Source: Arcobacter sp. F2176 (GTDB taxonomy: Bacteria > Campylobacterota > Campylobacteria > Campylobacterales > Arcobacteraceae). Taken from it: a stretch of 64,000 nucleotides of DNA. A program made the position numbers and the translations under genes. The number at the start of each line of letters is the position of its first letter. Within the stretch, counting starts at the first letter, position 1. The stretch spans positions 124,001 to 188,000 of the forward strand of contig NZ_PDJV01000001.1 in the NCBI RefSeq assembly GCF_004116465.1, given 5' to 3'. The notes beneath the pieces were generated by a model that ran no database searches, had not been told where the DNA came from, and saw only the letters and a list, made by a program, of their open reading frames with translations. Positions 28,278 through 37,538 of the stretch are shown here, piece by piece.

Positions 28278-30854
28278 ATATTCTAAAATAACTGGTTCTG
28301 AGTAATTTGGAACATCATCATAAGTAAATATTGCATAATACTTATCAATATCAGTTGCTCCAAAATCATCTAAAGTATACTCATCAACCCCAGCATAAAG
28401 TTTTTGTCCATCTTGTGCAGATAAAGGTTTTCTAAAAGGATTTTTAATAACTTTTGCTCCTACAAAATCTGAATCTTTTGGATTATTCCAAGAGACTTTT
28501 ATTTTTCCATTTTCCATTGTTAATTGAGCATTTGTTACTTTTTCAACAGGAAATCTTCTTTTTGGTATATATTCAAGAATAAGTTTTGGACATAAAGTAC
28601 TATTATTACTTGCTTCCCATGAAACAGTTTTATCTTTTAATACTCTAAAGGCAGATGTTGGTTTTAATACAAAAGAGATGTCTGATTTAGTTTTTAATTT
28701 TTCGTTTAAAGTGATTTCAGAAAAAGAATCAAACATAAAGTATTGGGTTTGATTATTTTTAAGTTCAGTTGCACTTACATCATAACCAATATTTTGAATA
28801 ACTTCCCTAGATGTAATATTTCTATAACTTTTATTTATATCATCGTCTACAAACTCCAAATGGAACCTAATGTCATCTTTGATATAAATCTTTGTAGAGT
28901 TTAATTCAAAATAAGCTTTAGTAATCATTGTATCATTATAAGGAGGAAGAGATGAAAGATTAAATTGAAAGGTAGAATATATTTTATTTCCATTTTCATC
29001 AAAACCTGGAGCAATAACATCTTCTAATACTTCATTCTTACTTACTGTATAAATAGACTTTGGAAACAAAGCTATACTTGTAGGTTCAATAGTATAAGTT
29101 AATTCTAGTCTTGGTCTATATGTTAATCCAAAACCAAACTTTCCATATCCAATATCCCATTGCATCATCTGTTTATTTCGTCCAATTTTTAACTCTTTTG
29201 GACCTTCAACTCTTAAGATAATAGTATCATCTTTTATAGATTTTTTTAAATCATCACACTCTAAACCTGATAAATGCCAATTTCTCCAAATACCTTGTGT
29301 AAGTTGATGAGACTCAGTAGGGCGACCAATATATCTGATTATCTCCATATTATTTACATCTTCAAAATTTGTAATATCACCCATTGTATCTTGATTAACA
29401 AGTCCTACATTCCATTCACCATACTTTTCAATTGTAGTTGAAACTCTGTTTATAGGATATAGATTAAATGAAGCTAATTTTATAAGTGCATTTTGAGGAA
29501 GTGATTTTACATTTATAGAAATAATAGCATATGAAATACCTTTGTTTTCATCAATTCCTACAAATAAAGAATTGACACCAAAATGTTTAGGATTATTGTT
29601 TAAATTCTCTGCTACATAACCAGTACCTTTTGCATTAGCATAATAAGTTCTACTATACTCATCATATTCAACTAATGTTCTAATCTTAATTTGAGGATAA
29701 AAAGGTGACTTTTGATTTGTTTTTTTATTTACAACTCTAATGTTGTAATAATAATCTTTATTTGAAGCTAAATTTATATCGCTAAATTCTAAAGCTTGAG
29801 TTTTGGCAATTAAGTTAGAAGAGTTACAAAATTGTTTATCTTTTTGGCTTCTAAATATTTCAAAATATATATTTTTGTTTAATTTATAATTCCATTTTAA
29901 TGTTACATGATTTGAACCAATTTCACTAGCTTCAAAACTATCTACTCTTTTCATTAAAGATGCTTTATCATAATTATCTACTTCTTTTAAAGCATATATT
30001 AGTGCCGGAATATGTTCTCTTATATTTTCATTCATATCTTCCATATAATCACTAATATTTCTAGTTCCTACTTCCACAACTGAAGAGAGTATTCCTTGTG
30101 AATAATAAAATTCTCTTCCACTTCCTGATATCAATTTTGCAGGTGGTTTACCTTGATGTATACCATATTCCCGCCCTGATATCTTTCTAATCTCTTCAGC
30201 CATATTTGCACATAAAGTATTCATATCAATTGTATCAATTGTATCTTCATGTCTAAAGTCATGTGCTGGAAAGAAAACATTACCTTGACTGTGGTAATCT
30301 AAGGCAATAGTAATATTAGGATGAGATAAAACAAATTCTCTTAAACTTTGAGTTTCAGGCTCAGAAAAAGGTTCAGGACCTCCATATACATTTGAAGAGG
30401 TATTTGTAGATTTTACAAATCCAATAGGGAAGTTTCTATTTAAGTCAACTCCATATGTTCCATCTAAATTCTGTCTTCTATTCTTTCTCCAAAAAGAAAA
30501 ATGCTTTCTTGAATATTCATAACCATCAGGATTGGCACAAGGTACCATATAAATAGTACTTTCATTTAAATATGTCTGTAAAGTCGGATCGGTTTCCAAG
30601 TTTTTTAATATATAAGATGCAAACTCTATAGCTAACTCATGTCCAATCCACTCTCTAGCGTGAATTGTTCCTGTATAAAATAGGGCAGGTTTACTATTTG
30701 CAGTTTCAATATTTTTTGATATTGTTATTAAATTAATATTCCTTTTTTCCCAAGTTTGACCAATGGATTCTATTTTGAAATATTCTGGATATTTTGCTTC
30801 TAATTCTTTAAAAATTGTTGTTGAAGCCTCGTATGATCTGTATAATCTTTTCAA
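28266..30854 (-). CDS. M14 zinc carboxypeptidase with FN3-like and DNRLRE-like domains
   Basis: An 862-residue metallocarboxypeptidase. The M14 domain (about 1-290) has the zinc ligands H65 and E68 in HAREW and H188 in DYHSQG, the carboxylate-binding LNRNF at 138-142, and the catalytic Glu at 261 in VVEVGTR, so it should be active. FN3-like (about 300-395) and DNRLRE-like beta domains (about 400-770) follow, then a second FN3-like end. No signal peptide is visible, although such accessory domains usually belong to exported proteins. The start is a TTG with GGAGA eight bases upstream, 4 bp after the ATP-grasp/HhH gene. Last gene of the operon. Confidence 0.88.
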   Translation of the reverse strand: MKRLYRSYEASTTIFKELEAKYPEYFKIESIGQTWEKRNINLITISKNIETANSKPALFYTGTIHAREWIGHELAIEFASYILKNLETDPTLQTYLNESTIYMVPCANPDGYEYSRKHFSFWRKNRRQNLDGTYGVDLNRNFPIGFVKSTNTSSNVYGGPEPFSEPETQSLREFVLSHPNITIALDYHSQGNVFFPAHDFRHEDTIDTIDMNTLCANMAEEIRKISGREYGIHQGKPPAKLISGSGREFYYSQGILSSVVEVGTRNISDYMEDMNENIREHIPALIYALKEVDNYDKASLMKRVDSFEASEIGSNHVTLKWNYKLNKNIYFEIFRSQKDKQFCNSSNLIAKTQALEFSDINLASNKDYYYNIRVVNKKTNQKSPFYPQIKIRTLVEYDEYSRTYYANAKGTGYVAENLNNNPKHFGVNSLFVGIDENKGISYAIISINVKSLPQNALIKLASFNLYPINRVSTTIEKYGEWNVGLVNQDTMGDITNFEDVNNMEIIRYIGRPTESHQLTQGIWRNWHLSGLECDDLKKSIKDDTIILRVEGPKELKIGRNKQMMQWDIGYGKFGFGLTYRPRLELTYTIEPTSIALFPKSIYTVSKNEVLEDVIAPGFDENGNKIYSTFQFNLSSLPPYNDTMITKAYFELNSTKIYIKDDIRFHLEFVDDDINKSYRNITSREVIQNIGYDVSATELKNNQTQYFMFDSFSEITLNEKLKTKSDISFVLKPTSAFRVLKDKTVSWEASNNSTLCPKLILEYIPKRRFPVEKVTNAQLTMENGKIKVSWNNPKDSDFVGAKVIKNPFRKPLSAQDGQKLYAGVDEYTLDDFGATDIDKYYAIFTYDDVPNYSEPVILEYKAK

Positions 30855-30858
30855 AAAA

Positions 30859-32358
30859 TCATTCTCCTATTTTTAATCTAGACTTCAATTGACTAAATTT
30901 ATTTTTCCCAATACCTTCTAGCTCTTTTAATTCATTGATATCTTTTAAACTTGTCACTTTTTTTCTATAATCAAGAATAATTTTTGCAAGTTTTGGCCCA
31001 ATTCCATTTATTTTTTTTAGAATCTCTATAGTAGCAGTATTAATATCTATTCTCATATCATCGATACTTTCATCCCAAGATTTTAACATCTGAGAATCTA
31101 TTGATTCTAATTCAAGTAAATCAGAACTATCAGTGATAATATTTTCTTCTAAATACTCTTTTATTTCTATAGCCAAATCCTCTTCCATCCCATACAAAGA
31201 CATTAAATCAGTTAAAGTAGCTTCATTTAAATTTATTCTTTTCTTTTCATATTCATCTTCAGTTTTTTTACTATTTTTAGATTGATTAGCATTTTTATCA
31301 GGTGCAATTGAATCTGGAACATCCCCATTATTACTTATTTCAGTCAAAGACATATCAAAATTATCTTTTGTATCATTTAGATAATATTCTCCATCAAAGC
31401 TTGGTTTATATTTACTAAATCCAATGTTTCTCATAGTTCGTAATAAAGAGGAATCAATTTTTCCTAATTCTTCCCATGAAAATAATGGAACATGAGGTTT
31501 TTTAAATCTTCCTTTTGAAAAATCCCACATCAAATATTGACAAATCCAATCTCTTATATAAGGAAATGCTGCAAATGCTGTCGCACACTCTAAAATATAT
31601 GCTTTTCCAGTTTTTGCACTAATTGCAATATCGCAAGCCCAGTATTCTGCTTTTGCAGCTTTACTTGCTTTTACAGCAAGTTCTAGAGCATTCATAGGGA
31701 TATTTTCATAAGACATCGAACCTCCTTGTGAAGTATTTGTTATCCATTGATTTTTACCTGAATATCTCCAAAAGGCACAAATTGGCTTATGCCCAATAAG
31801 CATTACTCTTATATCTCCAGAATCCTTTAAATCAATAGCATTTTGAGTATAAATTGGGTTATATTTTTTTTCATCTAAAAGTTTTTTTGCATCTTTAAAA
31901 CTATCTGCTTTATGGACAAAATAACCACCATAATTTGATGGACCATAACTTCTTTTTATGATTTGAGGATAAGTTGCTTTATTTTTTAAATATTCATAAC
32001 CTTCATCTTTATCATAAAAGATTTTTGTTTTAGGAATAGAAATTTTATACTTTTTACAAAAGAGGGTAACATTCTCTTTTGATCTATTTGAAAATTGTGT
32101 TTCAATTGAAGGTACAAATCTCACATCGGGGAGTTCTTTTGATATTTGAACAAAAGTCTCATAAGCAGTTGCAGGAATATTACCTATTAATATTTTAATT
32201 TTTTTTCTTTTGATTTCTTTTATGAACCTTGCTTTATCATTTTTCCAATGATAAGTAACAGTTTCAATTTTATCAGGCCATCCTTTAAAATTTGATTTAT
32301 CAAAAAACCTCATTACATAATCAAGATATAATAATCCTATTTTTGGCAATTTTTTCAT
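30859..32358 (-). CDS. ATP-grasp (RimK-like) ligase fused to tandem helix-hairpin-helix units
   Basis: A 499-residue protein in two parts. Residues 1-300 are an ATP-grasp ligase: IIKRSYGPSNYGGYFV is the nucleotide-binding loop, NTSQGGSMS is a RimK-type motif, and ACDIAISAKTGKAYILECA carries the metal-binding acidic residues. A low-complexity linker rich in Asn, Lys and Asp (about 330-372) leads to two ComEA-like HhH units (375-435 and 436-499) with INLNEAT and INTATIEILKKINGIGPK. ATP-grasp ligases join a carboxylate to an amine. HhH units usually bind DNA. It overlaps the first ATP-grasp gene by 4 bp. Substrate unknown. Confidence 0.87.
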   Translation of the reverse strand: MKKLPKIGLLYLDYVMRFFDKSNFKGWPDKIETVTYHWKNDKARFIKEIKRKKIKILIGNIPATAYETFVQISKELPDVRFVPSIETQFSNRSKENVTLFCKKYKISIPKTKIFYDKDEGYEYLKNKATYPQIIKRSYGPSNYGGYFVHKADSFKDAKKLLDEKKYNPIYTQNAIDLKDSGDIRVMLIGHKPICAFWRYSGKNQWITNTSQGGSMSYENIPMNALELAVKASKAAKAEYWACDIAISAKTGKAYILECATAFAAFPYIRDWICQYLMWDFSKGRFKKPHVPLFSWEELGKIDSSLLRTMRNIGFSKYKPSFDGEYYLNDTKDNFDMSLTEISNNGDVPDSIAPDKNANQSKNSKKTEDEYEKKRINLNEATLTDLMSLYGMEEDLAIEIKEYLEENIITDSSDLLELESIDSQMLKSWDESIDDMRIDINTATIEILKKINGIGPKLAKIILDYRKKVTSLKDINELKELEGIGKNKFSQLKSRLKIGE

Positions 32359-33266
32359 TTTTTATCCCCTTTTTTAGTTTTTCTATCAATTAAATCTACA
32401 ATCAAATCTATTTTTTTATCATTGAAATCTAACCCTAATTTTTCTTGTTCTGGTGTTGCAAAAGCAGGTATTCCATTTACTTCTAAAACAACAAATTCTT
32501 CTTTTTTTCTATCATAAATTATATCAACACCTGCAATATCAAGTCCTGTAACTTTAGCTGCTTTTAGTGCCAAATTGATTACATCATCATTTGGTTCTCT
32601 TAGAAATATACTTCCACCGCTTGTGACATTTGTTCTCCAATCATTCCCACCTGCTTTTCTACCATAACATCCTACAAATTGTCCATCAACAATATCAATT
32701 CTATAATCAGTATTATCATATTCAATAAACTTTTCAACATAAAAGTATCTTAAATCCATTTGATTTAAAAAAGGAATAAGCATATCTAATGTTTCTTCAT
32801 TTTCTATTTTAGTAAGACCAACTCCACCCCAACCATCAGTTGGTTTATAAACCATTTTTGACCATTTTTTCATAATAGTATTTAAATGATGAGTATCATC
32901 CCTATGACAAAGTTTATAATCTGCAGTTTTTACACCATTTGTTCTTAACAAAAATGATGTATGAAACTTATCTTCTGTTAATTCAAAAGAATCATAATTA
33001 TTAATCATAGGAATAACTCTATTTAAGGCTTTATACAAATACATTTGATATTGGGTTTGTTCTCCAGCATTATATGAAAAAAACAAGTCAAGTTTATCTA
33101 ATTTCATTTTATCATAAACAATATGACCATTTTTTGCAATTGCATTTCGCAAATTTAAATTAGAAATTGTTTCTATATTTCTCTCTTTTAATTTTTCTAT
33201 CATTTTTGTTTCTATAACATCTCCACCACCATTTTGATAAAGCCACATACCTATTTTTCTATCCAT
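32355..33266 (-). CDS. RimK-like ATP-grasp amino acid ligase
   Basis: A 303-residue ATP-grasp enzyme that should form an amide bond between a carboxylate and an amino acid using ATP. Typical motifs are KPTDGWGGVGL (ATP loop), DYRIDIVDGQFVG, NDWRTNVTSGGS and VDIIYDRKKEEFVVLEVNG, where the acidic residues and Asn bind Mg-ATP. It resembles RimK, LysX and the cofactor F420/tetrahydrosarcinapterin ligases, but no such pathway is present nearby. It lies 11 bp after the M20 peptidase gene and overlaps the second ATP-grasp gene by 4 bp. Confidence 0.88.
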   Translation of the reverse strand: MDRKIGMWLYQNGGGDVIETKMIEKLKERNIETISNLNLRNAIAKNGHIVYDKMKLDKLDLFFSYNAGEQTQYQMYLYKALNRVIPMINNYDSFELTEDKFHTSFLLRTNGVKTADYKLCHRDDTHHLNTIMKKWSKMVYKPTDGWGGVGLTKIENEETLDMLIPFLNQMDLRYFYVEKFIEYDNTDYRIDIVDGQFVGCYGRKAGGNDWRTNVTSGGSIFLREPNDDVINLALKAAKVTGLDIAGVDIIYDRKKEEFVVLEVNGIPAFATPEQEKLGLDFNDKKIDLIVDLIDRKTKKGDKK

Positions 33267-33277
33267 AATAATTCCTT

Positions 33278-34372
33278 TTAATCATTATTTTGAAAATGAG
33301 CTAAAATTTTAGTCATTAAATCAATTCTAGCTTGAAAACTACTTTTCAAGGCTCTTTCTTTTACTGTGTGATCACCATCTCCAAATGGACCAAATCCATC
33401 TAAGGTTGTAACTCCACAGGAGGCAACAATATTTGCATCACTTACACCACCTCTTTTTTCAGTTAATATTTTACTATTGGTAATTTTTTCTATTTGAGTA
33501 ATTAAATCTAATTGATTAGGATTTTCTTGCATAACATCTCTTTGGATTGAACCTGCTACTGTAGATATAGTCCCATTTATATAAGATTTATCTACTATTT
33601 TGTCTATACCCTTTAAAACTCTTTGTTTTTCATCATTTGAGGTGTATCTTATTTCTAAAGTAATTTCACATTTAGGGGATATTGTATTTGCTCCAATTCC
33701 ACCATTAATCTTTCCAACATTTACAGTAGTTTCTAAATCAAGGTTTGTCAATTTAACTAAATCTTGTAATTTAAAACTAGCTTCTAAATTTGCATCTATT
33801 CCTTTATCATAACTATTCCCTGCATGTGCAGCCTTTCCTTCAATTAATATTGTAAAAGTTCCTACTCCTTTTCTTTGAGTAACAACTTCCATATTTTCAC
33901 CAGCTGCTTCAAAAACAAAACATATATCATAATTTTTTGCAATATATGAAGTTACAAATTTAGAATCATCACTTCCAGACTCTTCATCTGATACAAGTAA
34001 AAAATCTATATTATGAATTTCTTTATTTGTAATAAAAATATTTCTAAGAGCTTGTAAAGCAACAATATTCCCACCTTTCATATCACAAGCACCAGGCCCA
34101 TAAATCCAATCTTCATCTTCTGTAACAGATTCAAAAGTATCAGGAGGGAATACGGTATCATTATGTCCTAAAAGTAGAATTTTTGTGCCATTTCTTTTCT
34201 TTGATAAAAAAAGTAAGTGATCACCTATTAATTCACGAGAGTAACTATTTTTTTGAAAGTTTAAATCTTCCAGCCATCTTGACATGTGTTTGCCAACTTT
34301 ATCAACACCATCTTTATTTTTTGTATAAGAGTTTATACTCATTATAGTGATCAAATCGCTTAAATAGTTCAT
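33278..34372 (-). CDS. M20 metallopeptidase (carboxypeptidase G2-like)
   Basis: A 364-residue dizinc peptidase of the M20 family. Metal and catalytic motifs are GHNDTVFP (His, and Asp as base helper), GPGACDMKGG (bridging Asp), SDEESGS (catalytic Glu-Glu), EAAGENM, KAAHAGN in the lid domain and the late GDGDHT. Closest in character to glutamate carboxypeptidase G2, which cleaves C-terminal glutamate from peptides or folates. No signal peptide, so it is cytoplasmic. First gene of the four-gene ATP-grasp operon, with its own -10 box. Confidence 0.9.
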   Translation of the reverse strand: MNYLSDLITIMSINSYTKNKDGVDKVGKHMSRWLEDLNFQKNSYSRELIGDHLLFLSKKRNGTKILLLGHNDTVFPPDTFESVTEDEDWIYGPGACDMKGGNIVALQALRNIFITNKEIHNIDFLLVSDEESGSDDSKFVTSYIAKNYDICFVFEAAGENMEVVTQRKGVGTFTILIEGKAAHAGNSYDKGIDANLEASFKLQDLVKLTNLDLETTVNVGKINGGIGANTISPKCEITLEIRYTSNDEKQRVLKGIDKIVDKSYINGTISTVAGSIQRDVMQENPNQLDLITQIEKITNSKILTEKRGGVSDANIVASCGVTTLDGFGPFGDGDHTVKERALKSSFQARIDLMTKILAHFQNND

Positions 34373-34396
34373 TTAATATCCTTAATATATAATTTT

Positions 34397-34402
34397 ATTA
34401 TA
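34397..34402 (-). promoter_or_regulatory. -10 box of the M20/ATP-grasp operon
   Basis: TATAAT on the minus strand, 24 bases before the M20 start. It gives the operon a promoter separate from argG. The rest of the gap 34403-34537 holds no clear gene. Confidence 0.5.
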
Positions 34403-34537
34403 AGATAGTAGCATTTTAGTTACAAATGATCTAGAATTAAACTATTTAATAGAAAATCATAATCTTGAGTTATATAATAATTTTTATATAATTAATAATA
34501 TAGATGATAGCACAGAATATATATTTGGGAAGGGGAG

Positions 34538-34560
34538 AGGTGGTTATTTTTTAACCACCT
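34538..34560 (-). terminator. Terminator hairpin of argG
   Basis: A perfect 9-bp stem (AGGTGGTTA with TAACCACCT, 5-nt loop) directly after the argG stop. No long U tract follows on the minus strand. Confidence 0.6.
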
Positions 34561-34563
34561 TAG

Positions 34564-35805
34564 TTAATTATTTTTTTTCTTTTGACCTGCGATGATAAAT
34601 CTAAGAGCATTAAGTCTAATAAAACCTTCTGCATCTTTTTGATTATATACTTCGTCTTCTTCAAATGTAGAGTGAGCTTCTGAATATAAAGAGTTAACAG
34701 ATTCTCTTCCTACAACCATAACATTACCTTTGTAAAGTTTTAATCTTACAGTACCTTCAACATTTACTTGAGTTGCATCAATTGCAGCTTGAAGCATTTC
34801 TCTCTCTGGAGAAAACCAATATCCTTGATAAATTAGTTTTGCATATTTAGGCATCATTTCATCTTTTAAATGAGCAGCTTCTCTATCTAAACATATAGAT
34901 TCAATAGCTCTATGAGCTTTTAACATAATTGTTCCACCTGGAGTTTCATAACATCCTCTTGCTTTCATACCTACATATCTATTTTCTACAATATCAACTC
35001 TTCCAATTCCATGTTTATTACCATAATCATTTAATTTTTTAAGTAATGTTGCAGGAGATAATTCTTCCCCATTGATTGATATTGGATCACCATTTTTATA
35101 CCCAATAGTAATGTATTCAGCTTCATCAGGAGCTTTTTCAGGAGAAGTTGTCCATAACCACATTGATTCTTCTGGTTCATTATTTGGATTTTCTAAATGT
35201 AAACCTTCATATGAAATATGTAAAAGATTTGCATCCATAGAATATGGGCTAATAGCTGGGTTTCCATCTTTATCAAGATGTTTTTTGTCTATTTCAATTC
35301 CATTTTTTTTAGCATAAGCTAATAATTTTTCTCTAGAATTTAAATCCCATTCTCTCCAAGGTGCAATAACAGTAATCTCAGAATCAAGTCCTAGATAACC
35401 TAATTCAAATCTTACTTGGTCATTTCCTTTTCCTGTTGCCCCATGAGAAACAGCATCTGCACCCATTTTATGTGCAATTTCAATTTGTTTTTTTGCAATT
35501 AAAGGTCTTGCAATTGAAGTACCTAATAAATATTCACCTTCATAAATTGCATTTGCTCTAAACATAGGAAATACATAATCTTTTACAAACTCTTCTTTGA
35601 TATCTAGTATAAATATATTTTCAGGTTTAATTCCACAAGCTAAAGCTTTAATTCTAGCTGGTTCAACTTCTTCACCTTGACCTAAATCAGCTGTGAATGT
35701 AATAACTTCAGCATTATATTCATCTTGAAGCCATTTTAGTATTGTAGATGTATCAAGTCCACCACTATAGGCTAATACTACTTTTTTTACTTCTTTTTTA
35801 CTCAT
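34564..35805 (-). CDS. argG: Argininosuccinate synthase
   Basis: Joins citrulline and aspartate with ATP in arginine synthesis. It is 413 residues long, with the N-terminal PP-loop [15 protein letters not shown], then [20 protein letters not shown] and [16 protein letters not shown], all characteristic of ArgG. The start has AGGAT before it. It is divergent from the S4-domain gene and separated from the ATP-grasp operon by a hairpin and a promoter, so it is probably a single-gene unit. Confidence 0.97.
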   Translation of the reverse strand: MSKKEVKKVVLAYSGGLDTSTILKWLQDEYNAEVITFTADLGQGEEVEPARIKALACGIKPENIFILDIKEEFVKDYVFPMFRANAIYEGEYLLGTSIARPLIAKKQIEIAHKMGADAVSHGATGKGNDQVRFELGYLGLDSEITVIAPWREWDLNSREKLLAYAKKNGIEIDKKHLDKDGNPAISPYSMDANLLHISYEGLHLENPNNEPEESMWLWTTSPEKAPDEAEYITIGYKNGDPISINGEELSPATLLKKLNDYGNKHGIGRVDIVENRYVGMKARGCYETPGGTIMLKAHRAIESICLDREAAHLKDEMMPKYAKLIYQGYWFSPEREMLQAAIDATQVNVEGTVRLKLYKGNVMVVGRESVNSLYSEAHSTFEEDEVYNQKDAEGFIRLNALRFIIAGQKKKNN

Positions 35806-35858
35806 TTTTATATCCTATATCATAGTAATTTTAAGGAGTTATTTTATCTTATCTTAGC

Positions 35859-35864
35859 TATAAT
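35859..35864 (+). promoter_or_regulatory. -10 box of the S4-domain gene, positioned for a leaderless transcript
   Basis: TATAAT ends seven bases before the ATG at 35872 and no ribosome binding site lies between. Transcription should start at or next to the start codon. Confidence 0.6.
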
Positions 35865-35871
35865 CTTGTTT

Positions 35872-36135
35872 ATGAGAATAGATAAATTTTTAAACGCAGT
35901 TAATATAACAAAAAGAAGAGCAGTTGCTGAAGATATGCTGGAGCATAAAGTAGTTCATATAAATGGTATGCCAGTCAAAAAAGCAAAAGAAGTTAAGGTT
36001 GGGGATTTAATTGAAATTAAATACTTAGAGTATATAGAAGAGTATAAAGTACTACAAATTCCACAAACAAAATCAACTCCAAAATCAAAACAAACAGAAT
36101 ATATAGAAAAACTAAAAGGAAAAGATGATGTTTAG
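35872..36135 (+). CDS. S4-domain RNA-binding protein (HslR-like)
   Basis: An 87-residue protein made of one S4 RNA-binding domain: MRIDKFLNAVNITKRRAVAEDM followed by VHINGMPVKKAKEVKVGDLIEI. HslR of E. coli, a relative, binds the 50S subunit and helps release stalled chains; a similar role here is inference. I chose the ATG at 35872. An in-frame TTG two codons earlier would lie almost on the -10 box. The tail is Lys-rich. It overlaps trpD by 11 bp. Confidence 0.88.
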   Translation: MRIDKFLNAVNITKRRAVAEDMLEHKVVHINGMPVKKAKEVKVGDLIEIKYLEYIEEYKVLQIPQTKSTPKSKQTEYIEKLKGKDDV

Positions 36136-37111
36136 TAAAGACAAACTAAAATTTGATGATATATTTGAAAATAGACTTCCAGTGGAAGAAGTTAGAGAAT
36201 ATTTAATCAAATTATATGAAGATGGAGAAACCGCTGAACAAATAGCAGCAGCAGCTGATGCAATGAGAGATCATCTTATTGCTTTACCAGTTGATTATTC
36301 TTTAAAAGATGAGTTAATTGACAATTGTGGAACAGGTGGAGATAAATCAAATAGTTTTAATATCTCAACAACAGTTTCATTACTTTTGGTTGCTTGTGGT
36401 TCAAAAGTAGCAAAGCATGGGAATAGAAGTATTACAAGTAAGTCAGGAAGTGCTGATATGCTAGAAAAGCTTGGTATAAATCTAAATTTAAATATTGATA
36501 ATCAAGTAAAAATGCTTGAAAATACTGGTTTTGTATTTATGTTTGCCCAAAATCATCATCCTTCTATGAAAAATATTATGCCTATACGAAAATCAATACC
36601 ACATAGAACTATTTTTAATATTTTAGGACCTTTAAGTAATCCTGCAACAGTGTCAAAACAATTAATTGGTGTTTTTAGTGATGAATATATCCATAGAATG
36701 ATTACAGCTCTAAGTCTTTTAGATACAAGAAGAGCTATGGTGGTCAGTTCTAAAGATGGAATGGATGAAATTTCAATTAGTGATGTTACTTATGCAACTA
36801 CATTAATTGATCAAAGAACAAGTGATTTTATAATAGATCCTAGAGATTTTGGCTTAGGTATGTATTCAAAAGATGATATTTTAGGTGGTGATGCAAAAGA
36901 AAATGCTCAAATCTCAAGAGATATCTTAGAAGGCAAAGTAACTGGCGCAAAACTTGATATTGTATTACTTAATGCTGGCGCAGCACTATTTATTGATAAT
37001 AAAGCAAAAGATATAAAAGAAGGTACTGAAATAGCAAGAGAGGCTATTAGTTCTGGAAAAGCAAAAGAAAAACTTGATCAAATCATTAATTTTTCTAAAA
37101 GTATGAAATAG
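36125..37111 (+). CDS. trpD: Anthranilate phosphoribosyltransferase
   Basis: Transfers phosphoribose from PRPP to anthranilate, the second step of tryptophan synthesis. The 328-residue protein has the PRPP site DNCGTGGDKSNSFNIST, KHGNRSITSKSGSADMLE and FNILGPLSNP, as in TrpD. The start is an ATGATG pair with AAAGGAAA upstream; either ATG may be used. Other trp genes are not adjacent, and trpB is on the other strand near 9-10 kb. Confidence 0.96.
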   Translation: MMFSKDKLKFDDIFENRLPVEEVREYLIKLYEDGETAEQIAAAADAMRDHLIALPVDYSLKDELIDNCGTGGDKSNSFNISTTVSLLLVACGSKVAKHGNRSITSKSGSADMLEKLGINLNLNIDNQVKMLENTGFVFMFAQNHHPSMKNIMPIRKSIPHRTIFNILGPLSNPATVSKQLIGVFSDEYIHRMITALSLLDTRRAMVVSSKDGMDEISISDVTYATTLIDQRTSDFIIDPRDFGLGMYSKDDILGGDAKENAQISRDILEGKVTGAKLDIVLLNAGAALFIDNKAKDIKEGTEIAREAISSGKAKEKLDQIINFSKSMK

Positions 37112-37118
37112 GATAATT

Positions 37119-37538
37119 TTGGAAAAAATAGAATTAGTTTTAGAAGAAAATGATTTAATTAAAATCATTAATAAATTAGATAAAATAATTGATAAAAAAG
37201 AGTCAATTATTTTATTAAGAGGTGATTTAGCAAGTGGTAAGACTACTTTAGTTAAAAACTATGTAAAGTTTTTGAAAATCGATGATTTAGTTACATCACC
37301 AACTTTTTCAATTCAAACAATTTATGGGGAAAATATTTACCATTATGATGTTTATAATAAGAGTTTAGAAGAGTTTATATCTTTAGGCTTATTAGAAGAG
37401 TTTGAAAAAGAAGGTATTCATTTTGTAGAGTGGGGGGATGATAGATTAAATGAACTTCTTAACTCTTATGGCTTCCATACTATTAAAATAGATATTGAAA
37501 AATTAGAAAATAAAAGGCGATATATAATTAATGCATAA
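37119..37538 (+). CDS. tsaE: tRNA threonylcarbamoyladenosine biosynthesis ATPase TsaE
   Basis: P-loop ATPase that works with TsaB and TsaD to place t6A at position 37 of tRNAs. At 139 residues it is the usual size. It shows the Walker A LRGDLASGKTTLVKNY, the SPTFSIQTIY segment, HYDVYN and a late HFVEWGD. Start is a TTG with AATAGGA five bases upstream. It follows trpD by 7 bp and overlaps lptB by 8 bp. Confidence 0.93.
   Translation: MEKIELVLEENDLIKIINKLDKIIDKKESIILLRGDLASGKTTLVKNYVKFLKIDDLVTSPTFSIQTIYGENIYHYDVYNKSLEEFISLGLLEEFEKEGIHFVEWGDDRLNELLNSYGFHTIKIDIEKLENKRRYIINA

Noticed and set aside
34405-34600. Open plus-strand frame of about 55 codons between the M20 gene and argG
   Set aside because: It has no start codon, no ribosome binding site, contains the argG terminator and runs into argG antisense. 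Possibly a gene remnant, but nothing supports expression.
34373-35805. argG as a member of the ATP-grasp/peptidase operon
   Set aside because: A hairpin after argG and a -10 box before the M20 gene separate the two units.
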